A stretch of DNA of 64,000 bases from an uncultured Verrucomicrobiota bacterium (GCA_903953565.1 CAJBKE010000004.1:140594-204593), one strand, 5' to 3'. Counted from the stretch's first letter, positions 24,057-35,150 are shown. Program-made: numbers and translations. Notes: a model not told the origin generated them from the sequence alone.

Positions 24057-24539
24057 ATGCTTAACACCGGATCCACCGCCCCCGACTTCTCACTCTCTTC
24101 CAAAAATGCCGATGGCCTTAACTTGGTCAAACTCTCCGACCACAAAGGCAAAAACGTCCTGCTGCTTTTCTTCCCCATGGTCTACACCAGCGTCTGCACC
24201 GACGAATTCTGCTCGGTGTCTAAGGGCCTTGCCGACTTCGCCGGCGCCACGGTCATCGGAATCAGCGGCGACAACCCGTTCGCGCAGGAAGCCTGGGCGC
24301 AGAAAGAAGGTATCACCGTCACTTTGGCCAGCGACTACGACCACAAAGTCGCGCAGGCCTATGGCATCGCCTACGAGCAGTTCGCGCCGCAGTTCAATCT
24401 GCCTATGGGCGGTGTGCCCAAGCGCTCGGCCTTCATCGTCGACAAAAACGGCGTCATTCAATACGCCGAATCCCACGACGATCCGCGCGAGTTGCCGAAC
24501 TTCGAGGCAATCAAAGCCAAACTCGCCCAACTCAATTAA
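24057..24539 (+). CDS. Peroxiredoxin (AhpC/TSA family)
   Basis: GSTAPDFSLSSKNADG...LLLFFPMVYTSVCTDEFCSVSKGLADF; ATG 24057. Confidence 0.92.
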   Translation: MLNTGSTAPDFSLSSKNADGLNLVKLSDHKGKNVLLLFFPMVYTSVCTDEFCSVSKGLADFAGATVIGISGDNPFAQEAWAQKEGITVTLASDYDHKVAQAYGIAYEQFAPQFNLPMGGVPKRSAFIVDKNGVIQYAESHDDPRELPNFEAIKAKLAQLN

Positions 24540-25476
24540 CTTTCCGGATTCGTAGCGAAAGCGCTGCGTTTGGAATTTCCGCGGGCGCGGTTCCCGGATC
24601 AATTTTTGAAGGCGACGCTCGAAGTGCGTCGTTGCAAATATGTTTAAGGTCCTCACCAGACCACTCCGCGTAATTGCACGACACCAATAGCCCTCCGCCG
24701 GGTTCCAGCAGTTCGAAGCAGTCGCTGACCAAGATCGGAAGATCCTTTTCGATGCGGAATACGCGGCCGTCCGCCCGGCCGAAGGTCGGCGGGTCGAGCA
24801 CGATGAGGTCGAAGGTCTCACCGCGTTTCATCAACCGGGGAACAACTTTCATGGCATCGTCAGCCAAAAAGCGATGCCCCTCCGCCGCGGAGAATCCATT
24901 CAGCTCCAGATTCCGCCGACCGATGCCTAGCACGCGCTTTGCAGCATCGACGCTGCAGGTTTCCGCCCCGGCCGATGCCGCGCAGACCGTGAAGCTGCAG
25001 GTGTAGGCGAAAAGATTGAGCATGCGCTTTGCGCCGAACCCGGCAACCCATTGGCGATTCAGTCTTTGATCGAGAAACAATCCGGACGAATACCCGCCGG
25101 CCGGTTCGACGAAGTAGGACAATCCATTTTCCTGCACCGTAATTTCACCGGGCTCTTCCCCCGCGATAAGTGCCCCCGGCTTTTGGTCAGCTGCTTTGCG
25201 CACCAGCTCGCGCGCCAAATATCCGCGCGGGGCAAATCCGTAACGCGCTGCAAGCTCATCCCTCAGCATTTCCACCTGCGGAGGCTTGGCTCCGCTCCAA
25301 AGAATCCAGTCCCCGTAGCGATCAAGCCATCCGTCCGTCCCGTTGGCTAGGCGATGCGCGTCGGTTTTTTCAGCGCCGAATGCTGTCCACTGCGCGGGGG
25401 AAATCCAGTCCATGTGCCGGCAAGATGCATCAGATGGTTTGCCGCGCCAACCCTTCGCTTGCATCCTGCTATCCAT
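24532..25476 (-). CDS. RlmI/RlmK-like class I SAM-dependent rRNA methyltransferase
   Basis: SSGLFLDQRLNR...RMLNLFAYTCSFTVCAASAGA...VDAAKRVL...FDLIVLDPPTFGR. Confidence 0.85.
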   Translation of the reverse strand: MDSRMQAKGWRGKPSDASCRHMDWISPAQWTAFGAEKTDAHRLANGTDGWLDRYGDWILWSGAKPPQVEMLRDELAARYGFAPRGYLARELVRKAADQKPGALIAGEEPGEITVQENGLSYFVEPAGGYSSGLFLDQRLNRQWVAGFGAKRMLNLFAYTCSFTVCAASAGAETCSVDAAKRVLGIGRRNLELNGFSAAEGHRFLADDAMKVVPRLMKRGETFDLIVLDPPTFGRADGRVFRIEKDLPILVSDCFELLEPGGGLLVSCNYAEWSGEDLKHICNDALRASPSKIDPGTAPAEIPNAALSLRIRKVN

Positions 25477-26407
25477 GCCGCCGCGCCTGCGCTGCTTCTA
25501 CCATCCGGATTATTTTCTCCCATTGCCCACCGAGCACCCCTTCCCCATGGAGAAATTCCCGCAAGCGCACGAGTTGCTCGTCTCGGCTGGCGCACCCGTC
25601 GACATCGATCTCGTTGCACCGGCCACCCTGCGCCAACTGCGCCGCGTGCACGAGAGCGCCTATCTTGAGAAACTCAGCCGCGGAACCCTCGATAACATGG
25701 AGGTCTACAAGATGGGTCTCCCTTGGCAAGCCAGGCTGCTTTACCGCTCATCCTTGGAAACAGCGGGAACGATCGCAGCCTGCCGCCACGCGCTCGAACA
25801 CGGTATGGCCGCCAATCTCGCCGGAGGCACGCATCATGCCTTTCCCGATCGCGGTCTCGGGTATTGCGTGCTCAACGATGTCGCCGTGGCCATCCGCGAT
25901 CTGCACGAGGCGCGTCCGGACCTTCGGGTCTTTGTTGCCGACACCGACGCGCATCAAGGGAACGGAACGCACGCCATCTTTCGCGGCGATGAACGCGTCT
26001 TTACTTACTCGATCCACGGAGGGCGCAACTACCCGAGCGCGAAAGAACCGGGCGATCTCGATGTCGGACTCCCCCGAGAGGTGAGCGGGGACGATTACCT
26101 CGCCGCGCTTGCCGACACCCTGCCATCAGCCCTGACCAATTTTCCGTGCGACCTCGTCATTTGGATTTCCGGGGCCGATGTGCACGAGCAGGACCGGTTC
26201 GGTCAGATGCGGTTGAGCACGGAACAAATGATCGAACGCGACCGCATGGTGCTGACTTGGTGCCGCGAGCAACATCTTCCCGTGGCGGTGCTTTACGGGG
26301 GCGGATACCACCGCGAACTGGGTATGACCGCGCGCCTGCACGCCAACACTATCGAAACCGCCGCAGCGATCTTCGCGGCCGATTGTCATGATACCTCCGC
26401 GATTTGA
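25475..26407 (+). CDS. Histone deacetylase-family protein
   Basis: GGTHHAFPDRGLGYCVLNDVAVA...VADTDAHQGNGTHAIF...YSIHGGRNYP; ATG at 25475. Confidence 0.92.
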   Translation: MPPRLRCFYHPDYFLPLPTEHPFPMEKFPQAHELLVSAGAPVDIDLVAPATLRQLRRVHESAYLEKLSRGTLDNMEVYKMGLPWQARLLYRSSLETAGTIAACRHALEHGMAANLAGGTHHAFPDRGLGYCVLNDVAVAIRDLHEARPDLRVFVADTDAHQGNGTHAIFRGDERVFTYSIHGGRNYPSAKEPGDLDVGLPREVSGDDYLAALADTLPSALTNFPCDLVIWISGADVHEQDRFGQMRLSTEQMIERDRMVLTWCREQHLPVAVLYGGGYHRELGMTARLHANTIETAAAIFAADCHDTSAI

Positions 26408-27101
26408 GTTGGTCGTTGCCCGTTACGGCGAGGACCTCGCGTGGCTGAAACGTGCGCCGAAGGAATTCCAAGTCAGGGTTTACGACAAAGGCGATGGCTC
26501 GAGCGGCGGATTCGCCCTGCGCAACGAGGGACGCGAGGCGCACACGTATCTGCACCATCTGACCGAGCGCTACGACTCGCTCGCCGATATCACTGTCTTT
26601 GTTCAAGGCCATCCTTTCGATCACGCGCCGGATCTGCACAAGCGCCTCCGGGCCCTTGTCGACGGACACGAAAACGTTCCGGATTTTCATTGGCTTGGCT
26701 TCCTGGCCGATACCGACGACTCCCGTGGACGCCGCCTCTTTGTTCCTTGGAGCAAAAATCCCGAACGCAACGAACTCCCCCTCGACGATTTTCATCAACA
26801 AATCTTCGGCACCGCCGGACCCGACAGCTATCGCTTCTTTGTCGGCGCCCAGTTCATGGTAACCCGCGCCACGGTCCTCCGCCGCGACAGGGCCTTTTAC
26901 CAGAGGGCGCGCGAACTCTCCGTCTCGTCCCCCCTCGCGCCCCACTGCTTCGAACGCTGTTGGGACCGCATCTTCGCCGCCAACGGGACCGCCGGCCGCC
27001 TCCCGCCCGACCAACTCACCGCCTACTTCAAACCTGTCAAGCGCCTGCAGATCCCCCCGGTCCCTCTCCTCTCCTCTTGCCCCGCCCGCAAACCGCGCTA
27101 A
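26388..27101 (+). CDS. DUF3431 domain-containing protein
   Basis: ELVVARYGEDLAWL...YDKG...NEGREAHTYLHHL...DITVFVQGHPFDH. Confidence 0.8.
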   Translation: MIPPRFELVVARYGEDLAWLKRAPKEFQVRVYDKGDGSSGGFALRNEGREAHTYLHHLTERYDSLADITVFVQGHPFDHAPDLHKRLRALVDGHENVPDFHWLGFLADTDDSRGRRLFVPWSKNPERNELPLDDFHQQIFGTAGPDSYRFFVGAQFMVTRATVLRRDRAFYQRARELSVSSPLAPHCFERCWDRIFAANGTAGRLPPDQLTAYFKPVKRLQIPPVPLLSSCPARKPR

Positions 27102-27115
27102 ACTTTTATTTTCCT

Positions 27116-27952
27116 GTGATCACGCAACGCGGCCCCGAGAACTACGACCCAATCACTTGGGTCGGGCGCCTGCCTGTCTACGCCACGACCATCATCGTGG
27201 CACTGTACGTTGTCTGCATGATCGGTGTGGCCGTTGCCTTGGCTTCGGGCGCAGAGGCTAGCCTGTCCAAGCTGACTTTCGATACCGCCTCGGTGCTGCG
27301 TCACGGCGAACTTTGGCGCTGCCTCACTTACGCTTTCGTCAATCCGCCCGACCCGTGGTTCATCATCGCCCTCGTCATGCTCTATGTTTTCGGGCGCGAC
27401 GTGGAGCAATACCTCGGCCGCACGGGATTCGTTCGGCTCTATCTCGGATTCCTCCTGCTCGGACCATCGCTTCTGCTCGCCGCTTCCATGGTGACGGGCC
27501 AAAACTACGCCATCTCGCAGAGCTGGGCCAATTTTGCCGTCTTCCTCGCCTTTGCCGCGCTTTACCCAGGCGCGCAACTGCTTTTCCAGATCACCGCCAA
27601 GATCTTCGCTTTGGTGTTCCTCGGTATTTCCCTATTACAGCTTCTCGCCGGACGCCAATGGCCCGAAATGTTCGTGCTGCTCGCGACCGCGTTCCTGGCT
27701 TGGTATGCCATCCGCCACGGCTCCGCCCTCAATCTTGATTTCATGTCCCGCCTCCGCCCGGTTTCCCACCGGACCAAGCGCCCTCGCCTCCGGGTCGTCA
27801 AAAACCCCGATGACGAACCCGTCGATCCCCACCGCATCATGGACCCGCTTCTGGAGAAAATCTCCCGCGACGGACTGGCCAGTCTGACCCGCCGCGAACG
27901 CGAGCAGCTCGAGCGTGCCCGCGCGGTCCTGCTGGAAAAGGAACGGCGCTGA
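27116..27952 (+). CDS. Rhomboid-like integral membrane protein
   Basis: GTG at 27116 in frame; multiple TM helices, GELWRCLTYAFVNPPDPWFIIALVMLYVFGRDVEQYLGRTGFVRLYL. Confidence 0.7.
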   Translation: MITQRGPENYDPITWVGRLPVYATTIIVALYVVCMIGVAVALASGAEASLSKLTFDTASVLRHGELWRCLTYAFVNPPDPWFIIALVMLYVFGRDVEQYLGRTGFVRLYLGFLLLGPSLLLAASMVTGQNYAISQSWANFAVFLAFAALYPGAQLLFQITAKIFALVFLGISLLQLLAGRQWPEMFVLLATAFLAWYAIRHGSALNLDFMSRLRPVSHRTKRPRLRVVKNPDDEPVDPHRIMDPLLEKISRDGLASLTRREREQLERARAVLLEKERR

Positions 27953-27956
27953 CCCG

Positions 27957-28658
27957 ATGGACGGCGACCGCGCCATCACCCGCACCGACGGCAACGAGTT
28001 GCACGACCCGTGCTACGTCAATGCCATGTCGCACTTCTACCGCGGCGAACTCGGCCGCATCATGGTCTGGCGTCAGCGCCTCGACATCACCACCACCTGG
28101 GCCATCACCAGCACGACCACCATCATCACCGTGGCCTTCTCCTTCCGTGACATCCCGCACATCGTCTTCTTCTTCAACCTCGTTATCGTCTGGATGATGC
28201 TCTGGATTGAAGCGCGTCGTTACCGCTTCTATGACGCCTTCCGTGGTCGTGTCCGCATGATCGAATCCCACTTCCTCGTCGCCACTGTTTCCCGTAATCC
28301 CAATCTCCTCGGCGGCGATTGGCAGAAGCTCGTCTGCGAGGACCTCATTCTTCCCTCCTTCAAGATCAGCAAACTCGAAGCCGTTGGTCGCCGCCTCAAA
28401 CGCAACTACGTCTTCATCATTGCCATCATCGTTGTGGCTTGGGTGACCAAAATCTTCATGCACGCCAGCCCGGCCATCCATTCTTGGTCCGCCTTCTATC
28501 AAGCCCTTGCCGTCGGCGAACTGCCATCTCTCCTCATCGCCGCAGTTCTCATCTTCACCATCATAGCGACCACGGCGCTGACTTGGTATGTTTCGGTCAA
28601 CAGCGCCGGTGAAGTCACCGACCTCCGCGGCAGCCACAAGGAGCAATGGCGCATCTAG
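27957..28658 (+). CDS. DUF2270 domain-containing membrane protein
   Basis: MSHFYRGELGRIMVWRQRLDITTTWAITSTTTIITVAFS...IEARRYRFYDAFRGRVRMIESHFL. Confidence 0.8.
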   Translation: MDGDRAITRTDGNELHDPCYVNAMSHFYRGELGRIMVWRQRLDITTTWAITSTTTIITVAFSFRDIPHIVFFFNLVIVWMMLWIEARRYRFYDAFRGRVRMIESHFLVATVSRNPNLLGGDWQKLVCEDLILPSFKISKLEAVGRRLKRNYVFIIAIIVVAWVTKIFMHASPAIHSWSAFYQALAVGELPSLLIAAVLIFTIIATTALTWYVSVNSAGEVTDLRGSHKEQWRI

Positions 28659-29440
28659 AGAATCTGCCGGCGGAACCCGTCGCCCGCCTCCGCGCCATCG
28701 TCAGCCTCCTTCGCTCGCCCGAAGGTTGTCCTTGGGACCGCGAACAAACCCACGAATCCCTCCGCGCCGGACTACTCGAGGAAGCCTGCGAAACAATTGA
28801 CGCCATTAGCAATGCCGATGACGCCAACCTCCGCGAGGAACTCGGCGACCTCCTCCTCCAAGTCGTTTTTCACACCGACCTCGCCGCCGAACGCGGCGCC
28901 TTCACCCTCGAGGACGCCGCGCAGCACACCCGCGAAAAACTCATTCGGCGACACCCCCACGTCTTCGGCGATGTTGACGCCGCCGACACCCAAGCCGTCC
29001 TCCGCCAGTGGGAGCAAATCAAACGTGAAGAAAAAGGCGACCGCACCTCGATCATGGACGGCATACCCCGCGCGCTGCCCGCCCTGATCCGTGCCGCCAA
29101 CATCCAGAAGAAAGCCGCTCGCGTCGGTTTTGACTGGCCCGACACGGCGGGGGTGATCGATAAGTTTCGCGAGGAACTTGCCGAGCTCTCGGTCGAACTG
29201 GAATCCGGCGATCAGCAAAAACTCGAACACGAACTCGGCGACCTCCTTTTCACTACGGTCAACATGGCCCGCAAACTCGGCATCGAGCCCGAACTCGCCC
29301 TGGAACGCGCCAACCAACGCTTCCTCGCCCGCTTCCAACACATGGAAAAATCCGCCGCCACCGAAAACCAAAAACTCGAAAGCCTCGCCCCCGAAAAACT
29401 CGAAGATCTCTGGCGCGAAGCCAAGTCGGCCAACTTGTAG
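28646..29440 (+). CDS. mazG: Nucleoside triphosphate pyrophosphohydrolase MazG
   Basis: LRSPEGCPWDREQTHESLRAGLLEEACETIDAI...REELGDLLLQVVFH. Confidence 0.95.
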   Translation: MAHLENLPAEPVARLRAIVSLLRSPEGCPWDREQTHESLRAGLLEEACETIDAISNADDANLREELGDLLLQVVFHTDLAAERGAFTLEDAAQHTREKLIRRHPHVFGDVDAADTQAVLRQWEQIKREEKGDRTSIMDGIPRALPALIRAANIQKKAARVGFDWPDTAGVIDKFREELAELSVELESGDQQKLEHELGDLLFTTVNMARKLGIEPELALERANQRFLARFQHMEKSAATENQKLESLAPEKLEDLWREAKSANL

Positions 29441-29460
29441 CGGCGGTCTATGACCGTCGG
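29437..29460 (+). repeat. Dispersed repeat GTAGCGGCGGTCTATGACCGTCGG
   Basis: 24 nt, 2 mismatches to 31167-31190. Confidence 0.75.
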
Positions 29461-29472
29461 TCGCCTTCCCCC

Positions 29473-30219
29473 ATGACCCGCCACCACACCATCAACGCGG
29501 TCATCTCCGTCCTCCTCGGCGCCATTCTCCTCGCCGCCGCCTGCTTCGCTATCCTCCAAGCCATCAGCTGGAACTGGTCCGGCGTCTGGGCCTACCGGGA
29601 AGTCTTCTGGCGCGGCTGGCTCAACACCATCTGGATCTCCGCCGCCGCGCTCGTCCTCAGCGTCGTCCTCGGACTCCTTGCCGCCCTCGGACGCCGCGCG
29701 CCCTATCCCGCATTGCGCTGGCTCTCCACCGGCTACGTCGAACTCATCCGCGGAACCCCGCTGCTCGTCCAACTTCTCATCCTCTTCTACGTCGTCGCCG
29801 ATGCCGTGGGCCTGCAAAACCGCTACACCGCCGGCATTGGCATCCTCGCCACCTTCAGCGGCGCCTACATCGCCGAAATGATCCGCGCCGGCATCGAAAG
29901 CGTCGGCAAATCACAATTGGAATCCGCCCGCGCCATAGGACTCACCCGATGGCAAACCTACCGCCACGTCATCTTCCCTCAAGCCATCCGCCACATCGTG
30001 CCCCCGCTGGCCGGACAAGCCGCCTCCATTATCAAGGATAGCTCCCTGCTTTCCATCCTTGGCATCGAGGAATTCACCCTCGCCGCCCAACAAGTCAACT
30101 CCGCCACCTACAGCACATTGGAAAGCTATCTCCCCCTCGCCATCGGCTATCTTGCCTTGACCCTGCCGGTCTCCCTTCTGGCCCGCTACCTCGAGCACAA
30201 ATACCGGTATGAAACATAG
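29473..30219 (+). CDS. Amino-acid-type ABC transporter permease (HisM/GlnP family)
   Basis: GWLNTIWISAAALVLSVVLGLLAALGR...ELIRGTPLLVQLLILFY...IAEMIRAGIESVGKSQLESARAIGLTRWQTYRHVIFPQA. Confidence 0.92.
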   Translation: MTRHHTINAVISVLLGAILLAAACFAILQAISWNWSGVWAYREVFWRGWLNTIWISAAALVLSVVLGLLAALGRRAPYPALRWLSTGYVELIRGTPLLVQLLILFYVVADAVGLQNRYTAGIGILATFSGAYIAEMIRAGIESVGKSQLESARAIGLTRWQTYRHVIFPQAIRHIVPPLAGQAASIIKDSSLLSILGIEEFTLAAQQVNSATYSTLESYLPLAIGYLALTLPVSLLARYLEHKYRYET

Positions 30220-30220
30220 G

Positions 30221-30390
30221 GAGTTGAGGGTTGAGAGATGAGCGTTGAGAGACATCCAAAACCGCTGGAGGGCGGCCGTCCCCGGCCGCCGCAAAGCACC
30301 GAGGCAAGCGCACCCCGCAGTTCGCGAGGACGCTCGCCCTCCAATCAATCTCCTCCCTCCCTCAACCCTAAACCCTCAACTCTCAACTAG
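30221..30390. repeat. Inverted-repeat-bounded element (TTGAGGG family) with internal hairpin unit
   Basis: GAGTTGAGGGTTGAGAGATGAGCGTTGAGAGA (30221-30252) and CTCAACCCTAAACCCTCAACTCTCAACTAG (30361-30390) flank GGAGGGCG...CGCCCTCC (30267-30342). Confidence 0.75.
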
Positions 30391-30392
30391 AA

Positions 30393-31124
30393 ATGCTCCT
30401 GCATTTCCACCACCTCACCAAACGCTACGGCGACAACACCGTGATCGACGACATCACGGCCACGCTCGATTTCCCCCACGTTCTCGCTTTGCTCGGACCC
30501 TCCGGCGGCGGCAAGTCCACCCTTCTGCGCCTCGTTGGCGGATTGGAGTCTCCCGAGCGAGGTTCCCTCACTGTCGATCACGAACCCGTTCCGACCTCCG
30601 ACAAATCTCTCCGCACCTACCGCAGCAACATCGGAACCGTCTTCCAATCCTGGAACCTATTTCCCCATCTCGACGCCCTCGCCAACATCATGCTCCCCCT
30701 CACCGCCGTGCACGGACTGGCCCCCGACCAAGCCCGCGCTCGCGCCGAAGAACTTCTCGAGCGCTTGCATCTCAACGGTCACGGCCAAAAGCGCCCGGCG
30801 GAACTCTCCGGCGGACAGCGCCAACGCGTCGCCATCGCGCGCGCCGTGGCTATCCGGCCCAAGTTGCTTCTCTTCGATGAGCCCACCTCCGCCCTCGATC
30901 CCGAAATGACCGCCGAAGTGTTGGAAGTCATCGCCGACCTCAAATCCGAAGGCCGCACTTTTATTCTCGTGACACACGCCATGAACTTCGCCCGCACCGT
31001 AGCCGACCAAGTCGCCTTCCTGGCCAACGGCCAGATCCTCGAACAAGCGCCCGCAAAAGAATTCTTCTCCGCCCCCACAACCGAAACCGCCCAACGCTTC
31101 CTCGCGAAAGTCCTCAAGTATTAA
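30393..31124 (+). CDS. Amino-acid-type ABC transporter ATP-binding protein (GlnQ family)
   Basis: Walker A GPSGGGKST, LSGGQRQRVAIARA, LLLFDEPTSALDPEM. Confidence 0.93.
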   Translation: MLLHFHHLTKRYGDNTVIDDITATLDFPHVLALLGPSGGGKSTLLRLVGGLESPERGSLTVDHEPVPTSDKSLRTYRSNIGTVFQSWNLFPHLDALANIMLPLTAVHGLAPDQARARAEELLERLHLNGHGQKRPAELSGGQRQRVAIARAVAIRPKLLLFDEPTSALDPEMTAEVLEVIADLKSEGRTFILVTHAMNFARTVADQVAFLANGQILEQAPAKEFFSAPTTETAQRFLAKVLKY

Positions 31125-31166
31125 GCCAAACGAAAAGTCGCGCCGAGACGGCGCCATCCACCTGAT

Positions 31167-31190
31167 GTAGCGGCGGTCAGTGACCGTCGG
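31167..31190 (+). repeat. Dispersed repeat GTAGCGGCGGTCAGTGACCGTCGG
   Basis: 24 nt, 2 mismatches to 29437-29460. Confidence 0.75.
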
Positions 31191-31247
31191 AACCCTCACT
31201 CAGGTTTCCCCTCCTCTGCGCTCTCTGCGTCCTCAGTGGTCAAACAA

Positions 31248-32006
31248 TTACGCCGTTGCCTCAACCGCATTACGCACGCTGGCTAGCGCGTAATCCCTAT
31301 TCATCTTGGCAATAAACGCCGCCGGCACCCCAGCCGGACAAACCGCCTCGCATTCATAGTAGTTGGAACAATTGCCGAACCCTTCCTTGTCCATTTGCGC
31401 GACCATACCGCGCACGCGCCGCCCGGCCTCCGCCTTACCCTGTGGCAACAGACCCAAATGCCCCACCTTGGCTGCAACGAAGAGCATGGCCGATCCGTTC
31501 GGACAGGCCGCCGCGCACGCCCCGCAGCCGATGCAGGCCGCCGCATCCATGGCATAGTCCGCAACCGTCTTGGGAATCGGCGTGTCGTTGGCATCCTGGG
31601 CGTTGCCGCAGCGCTCGCTGATGAAACCGCCCGCGGCAATGACGCGATCGTAAGCCGAACGGTTAACGACCAAGTCCTTGACCACCGGAAAGGCGCCGAC
31701 GCGGAACGGTTCGATGTAGATCGTGTCCCCGTCGCTGAACTTCCGCATATAAAGCTGGCAGGCCGTCCCACGTCCGGGGCCCTGCGGGATCCCGTTGATC
31801 GTCATACTGCACGCACCGCAAATGCCCTCGCGGCAATCATGATCGAAAGCCACCGGCTCCTCACCTTTTTCGGTCAGCCGGTCGTTGACGATGTCGAGCA
31901 TCTCCAGAAACGAAGCCTCGGAAGGAATGTCGCGCGCCGCCACTTCCTGAAATTTTCCCTGACCGCTCCCTTCCTCCTGCCGCCAAATCTTGAGGTTGAA
32001 GTTCAT
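31248..32006 (-). CDS. sdhB: Succinate dehydrogenase/fumarate reductase iron-sulfur subunit
   Basis: [67 protein letters not shown]. Confidence 0.93.
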   Translation of the reverse strand: MNFNLKIWRQEEGSGQGKFQEVAARDIPSEASFLEMLDIVNDRLTEKGEEPVAFDHDCREGICGACSMTINGIPQGPGRGTACQLYMRKFSDGDTIYIEPFRVGAFPVVKDLVVNRSAYDRVIAAGGFISERCGNAQDANDTPIPKTVADYAMDAAACIGCGACAAACPNGSAMLFVAAKVGHLGLLPQGKAEAGRRVRGMVAQMDKEGFGNCSNYYECEAVCPAGVPAAFIAKMNRDYALASVRNAVEATA

Positions 32007-32011
32007 GAAAT

Positions 32012-32460
32012 AGTTGAGAGGTGAGGGTTGAGGGTTGAGGGATTAGCTACGTAGATGGTTACGCAGGCCGCTGAGCATGCGGATGAGTGCCTCCGAGTCA
32101 GAGTAAAGTTTTTGAAATACTTGTTCGTCGAGAAAACCTTGCTTTTGAGCAATGAAACCTTGGCTGACCAGCTCGTAGAGCGAGCCGACGGCCAGCTCGA
32201 CGAATCGGGCAAAGTCCTGACGTGAGGAACGCGAACTTCCCTCGGCGATGTTGGAAGAGACCGACACAACCGCACGCCGCATCTGGCTCGTGATGCCGAA
32301 TCTTTCATCGGACGGAAACTTTCCCGTAACGTCGTAGATGAACGCAGCGAGATCAACCGCTCGCTGCCAGACATCGAGCTTTTCAAAGTTGAAGCCTCTT
32401 TTTGTTTCATCCGGCATCTCTGGATCCTGTGTCTCTCAACTCTCATCCCTCAACCCTCAG
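32012..32460 (-). mobile_element. Candidate TTGAGGG-family element carrying the S23 four-helix-bundle gene
   Basis: 32012-32042 AGTTGAGAGGTGAGGGTTGAGGGTTGAGGGA and 32432-32460 TCTCTCAACTCTCATCCCTCAACCCTCAG are inverted and flank ORF 32043-32417 between sdhA and sdhB. Confidence 0.55.
32043..32417 (-). CDS. Four-helix-bundle protein (S23 / 23S rRNA intervening-sequence protein family)
   Basis: FEKLDVWQRAVDLAAFIYDVTGKFPSDERFGITSQMRRAVVSVSSNIAEGSSRSSRQDFARFVELAVGSLYELVSQ is a typical S23-family sequence. Confidence 0.93.
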   Translation of the reverse strand: MPDETKRGFNFEKLDVWQRAVDLAAFIYDVTGKFPSDERFGITSQMRRAVVSVSSNIAEGSSRSSRQDFARFVELAVGSLYELVSQGFIAQKQGFLDEQVFQKLYSDSEALIRMLSGLRNHLRS

Positions 32461-34382
<1,922 letters not shown>

Positions 34383-34386
<4 letters not shown>

Positions 34387-35150
34387 GATTGCGCGGAAGC
34401 TGTGAGTTCAGGCGCAACCCGACGGTCATCCGGAAGCACCTTCAAAAAACCCGCCACCGAGGCGACGGGAATCGAGGCAAAGCCGAGCATCAACGCCCAA
34501 GAAACGAGCAACGCCCCGTGCTTGATCAGCTTGGCCGATTTGCGTCCGTTCAGGCCGAAGGTCTGGAACACGCTGGAAATACCGTGGCTCAGGTGCATCC
34601 CAAGCAGCACGAGGCTGAGCAGATAAAATCCGGAGACCAGCGGGTTGTGGAAACTCAGGATGATCATCGCGGCCACATCATGCCGTCCCTCGAGGTCATA
34701 AAGATGCGAGTGCGGGCTCATCCCCGCCGCGAATTGCAGCACATGGAAAATGAGAAACGAAAGAACGACCAGCCCGCTCAACGCCATGGTCCGGGCAAAA
34801 ATCGTGCTCTGCACCCGCGCCTTGACCGCATAGCGCTGCGGCCGCGCGCGCCGGTTCTCGAGGACAAGCGACAACGTGGTGAAAATGTGCACGAGAAAAA
34901 CAACCAGCAATCCGCCCCGCGCCCCCCAAAGAAGAATCGGACTGGCGTGCAGCGCCTGCGCATACACATTGATGCCCTCACCGTAAGGCCCGACGTAGAT
35001 CGTCAAGTTGCCCGCCAGATGGGCGAGGACAAACAAGACCAGTAGCCCGCCCGATATCCCCACGATCCACTTGCGCCCGATCGATGACTTGGCAAAAGCG
35101 CAGAGTGGATTTTGCTGGCGGGGACCCTGGTAGACCGAGGCGACAGACAT
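34383..35150 (-). CDS. sdhC: Succinate dehydrogenase/fumarate reductase cytochrome b subunit
   Basis: [33 protein letters not shown], 5 TM helices; overlaps sdhA start. Confidence 0.88.

Noticed and set aside
26441-27115. N-terminal 225 codons of the 503-aa ORF
   Set aside because: Overlaps the DUF3431 gene in another frame with Arg/Pro-rich shadow composition; the rhomboid-like gene starts at GTG 27116.
30245-30880. 211-aa plus-strand ORF across the repeat element and ATPase 5' end
   Set aside because: Arg/Pro-rich out-of-frame translation of the ABC ATPase gene.
32012-32460. Considered CRISPR array because of short repeated units
   Set aside because: Units are 6-8 nt, contiguous, without unique spacers; only two arrays flank an ORF. 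No CRISPR array or cas gene was seen in the window.
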